A stretch of DNA of 30,657 nucleotides from JBFGJY01 sp041576975 (GTDB lineage Bacteria; Pseudomonadota; Gammaproteobacteria; UBA4575), in the NCBI GenBank assembly GCA_041576975.1, contig JBFGJY010000030.1, positions 1 to 30,657 on the forward strand. Direction: 5' to 3'. Shown one piece after another: positions 29,644-30,657 of this stretch. The notes beneath the pieces were generated by a model, which was not told the DNA's origin, made no database searches, and worked only from the letters and a program-made list of their open reading frames with translations. How positions within the stretch are numbered: position 1 is the first letter of the stretch; the number at the start of each line of letters is the position of its first letter. Made by a program: the position numbers and the translations under genes.

Positions 29644-30066
29644 CTAGGTAATCTCAGCAGTGCCTTCGAAATAGATGCATAGTATGCCAACGACTATTGC
29701 AATCATTGCATGTGCTGTATGCTGAAATACTAAATAAAACAATCCGATTATCACCAATGAAGCCCCAATAAAGTAGAGAGGAAGACCAGGAACTAGGTCG
29801 GTAGTTCGTTTGTTGACAGCAGAAATAATTAACTTGACACCAGTAACAAGCAGACTTAGGAAAAAAACTAACCATAGCAAATGAAACACTACAAGAATTT
29901 TCATAAATGAATAGCCACTATCGACTACAGATGAATATAAACCTGGAATGATTTTACTTAACCAGTATAGACCTATCACAGCTGCACTAATGCAAATGAT
30001 ACCAATGAGCATCGTGATACCACTGAAAAGTCCGCTAGCCTTAGTTTCTGAATCTTGTTTTGACAT
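29644..30066 (-). CDS. Four-helix membrane protein of unknown function
   Basis: The 140-residue product has a short polar N-terminus (MSKQDSETKASG) and about four helices (14-36, 53-80, 95-112 and 117-135). No charged residue lies in a helix core and no family motif was recognised. It may be co-transcribed with the PGPGW-type gene 80 bases upstream on the same strand. Confidence 0.6.
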   Translation of the reverse strand: MSKQDSETKASGLFSGITMLIGIICISAAVIGLYWLSKIIPGLYSSVVDSGYSFMKILVVFHLLWLVFFLSLLVTGVKLIISAVNKRTTDLVPGLPLYFIGASLVIIGLFYLVFQHTAHAMIAIVVGILCIYFEGTAEIT

Positions 30067-30146
30067 AGTTGGTTATTCTGATTTTTATTTACAGTAGTAC
30101 GCATTTTAAACGCAAATATCAAACAATAAATAATCGATATTGATAG

Positions 30147-30554
30147 TTAAATAATCAATGGTTTTTTATCGGCCTTAGCCCGAATCCAATTCAAAGAATT
30201 CAGCACTTTAGGCATAGAAACTAACTTCCTTTCAATTTTATATTTACCAGGAAAATTCATTAGAAATAAACCGATTAATATAGTGAGTATTCCTTGACCT
30301 GGTAGTACCAACATCAACACTCCTAAGCAAATCAATCCAAAGCCAAATAGATTTTTGATACCAGCAAACAACTGTGCTGACAAAGGGTGTTTGCTTTTTG
30401 AACTGACTGTACTTCGTCGTTTTTCGTGAAAATAATCTGCAGGTATTTTTATTACCAACCATGGAATGATGGCTAAACTCACAATAAATAATGTTAAAGA
30501 ACACCAGGCTAGAGCAATAAATAATTGTTTGAATTGATATAAAAATTCCAGCAT
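30147..30554 (-). CDS. PGPGW-type small transmembrane protein (PF09656-like)
   Basis: The protein has helices at about 8-36 and 65-100 around a basic loop (FHEKRRSTVSSKSKHPLS). The signature LVLPGQGILTILIGLFLM followed by FPGKYKIERKLV and NWIRAKADKKPL matches the putative transmembrane PGPGW family. That family has no established function. I chose ATG 30554; a GTG at 30575 would add seven residues. The remaining 100 bases to the right edge hold no gene. Confidence 0.75.
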   Translation of the reverse strand: MLEFLYQFKQLFIALAWCSLTLFIVSLAIIPWLVIKIPADYFHEKRRSTVSSKSKHPLSAQLFAGIKNLFGFGLICLGVLMLVLPGQGILTILIGLFLMNFPGKYKIERKLVSMPKVLNSLNWIRAKADKKPLII

Positions 30555-30657
30555 AGCGAGAGCACAAAAGGACACATTCTACCTGCTCTCTAGCTGCGCG
30601 AGATAGTAATAATTAAAATACTCGTAACTTACGTATGTATAGATTGATGACAGCTAA

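Noticed and set aside
29622..29648. Seven-codon frame with a good AAGGA site upstream on the plus strand
   Set aside because: Too short, no second feature supports it, and it overlaps the 3' end of a convergent gene.
1..30657. CRISPR array, tRNA, rRNA, insertion sequence or prophage genes
   Set aside because: No regularly spaced direct DNA repeats, cloverleaf-like sequence, transposase or phage motifs were seen on either strand.

Overview
The window looks like a chromosomal segment of a low-GC gammaproteobacterium. The FadI/FadJ beta-oxidation pair, an E. coli-like cyclopropane fatty acid synthase, a Braun-type lipoprotein with a matching L,D-transpeptidase, BioA, and a RimB/RimK-type amidoligase cluster all fit that group. 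No rRNA, tRNA, CRISPR array, insertion sequence or phage gene was seen. Assignment below class level is not possible from the sequence alone.

Layout. Positions 1-1613: the end of an unidentified gene, a decayed DUF389 gene, a small membrane protein and a DUF442 phosphatase-like protein. Positions 1864-6461 (minus strand): a four-gene cluster transcribed as retropepsin-like periplasmic protease, inactive transglutaminase fused to seven membrane helices, RimK-like ATP-grasp ligase, and membrane-anchored M14-type deacylase. It looks like a system that adds and removes amino-acid or peptide modifications at the envelope, and it is the most interesting functional unit here. Positions 6609-8905: a small periplasmic protein, a decayed 4-oxalocrotonate tautomerase, DoxX, a lipoprotein with a possible Cys-His-Asp triad, and an RRM RNA-binding protein with a structured leader. 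Positions 8906-9635 hold a terminator, a hairpin and a decayed glycine-rich membrane protein gene.

Positions 9636-14213 (minus strand): fadI-fadJ and a class V PLP enzyme; 14261-15610 is an isolated bioA. Positions 15622-19790 are rich in envelope and signalling genes: two DUF4398-like lipoproteins (one with an OmpA domain), an L,D-transpeptidase, a Braun-type lipoprotein ending in lysine, a PilZ protein and an FHA protein. Positions 20050-23611: cfa, an HTH/coiled-coil protein, a small protein sharing an Arg-rich motif with the FHA protein, an AI-2E-type permease, a DUF1232-like protein and dodecin. Positions 23760-24185 hold a decayed phosphate acetyl/butyryltransferase gene. Positions 24351-30554: an M48 metalloprotease, a very regular repeat protein with a peptidoglycan-binding domain, a class III PPK2, a HIT protein, a PagP-like barrel and small membrane proteins.

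At least four genes are broken by stops, frameshifts or truncation next to intact ones, which suggests ongoing gene loss. Envelope maintenance is the common thread of the intact genes. All functions are inferred from motifs read by eye; no database search was run.
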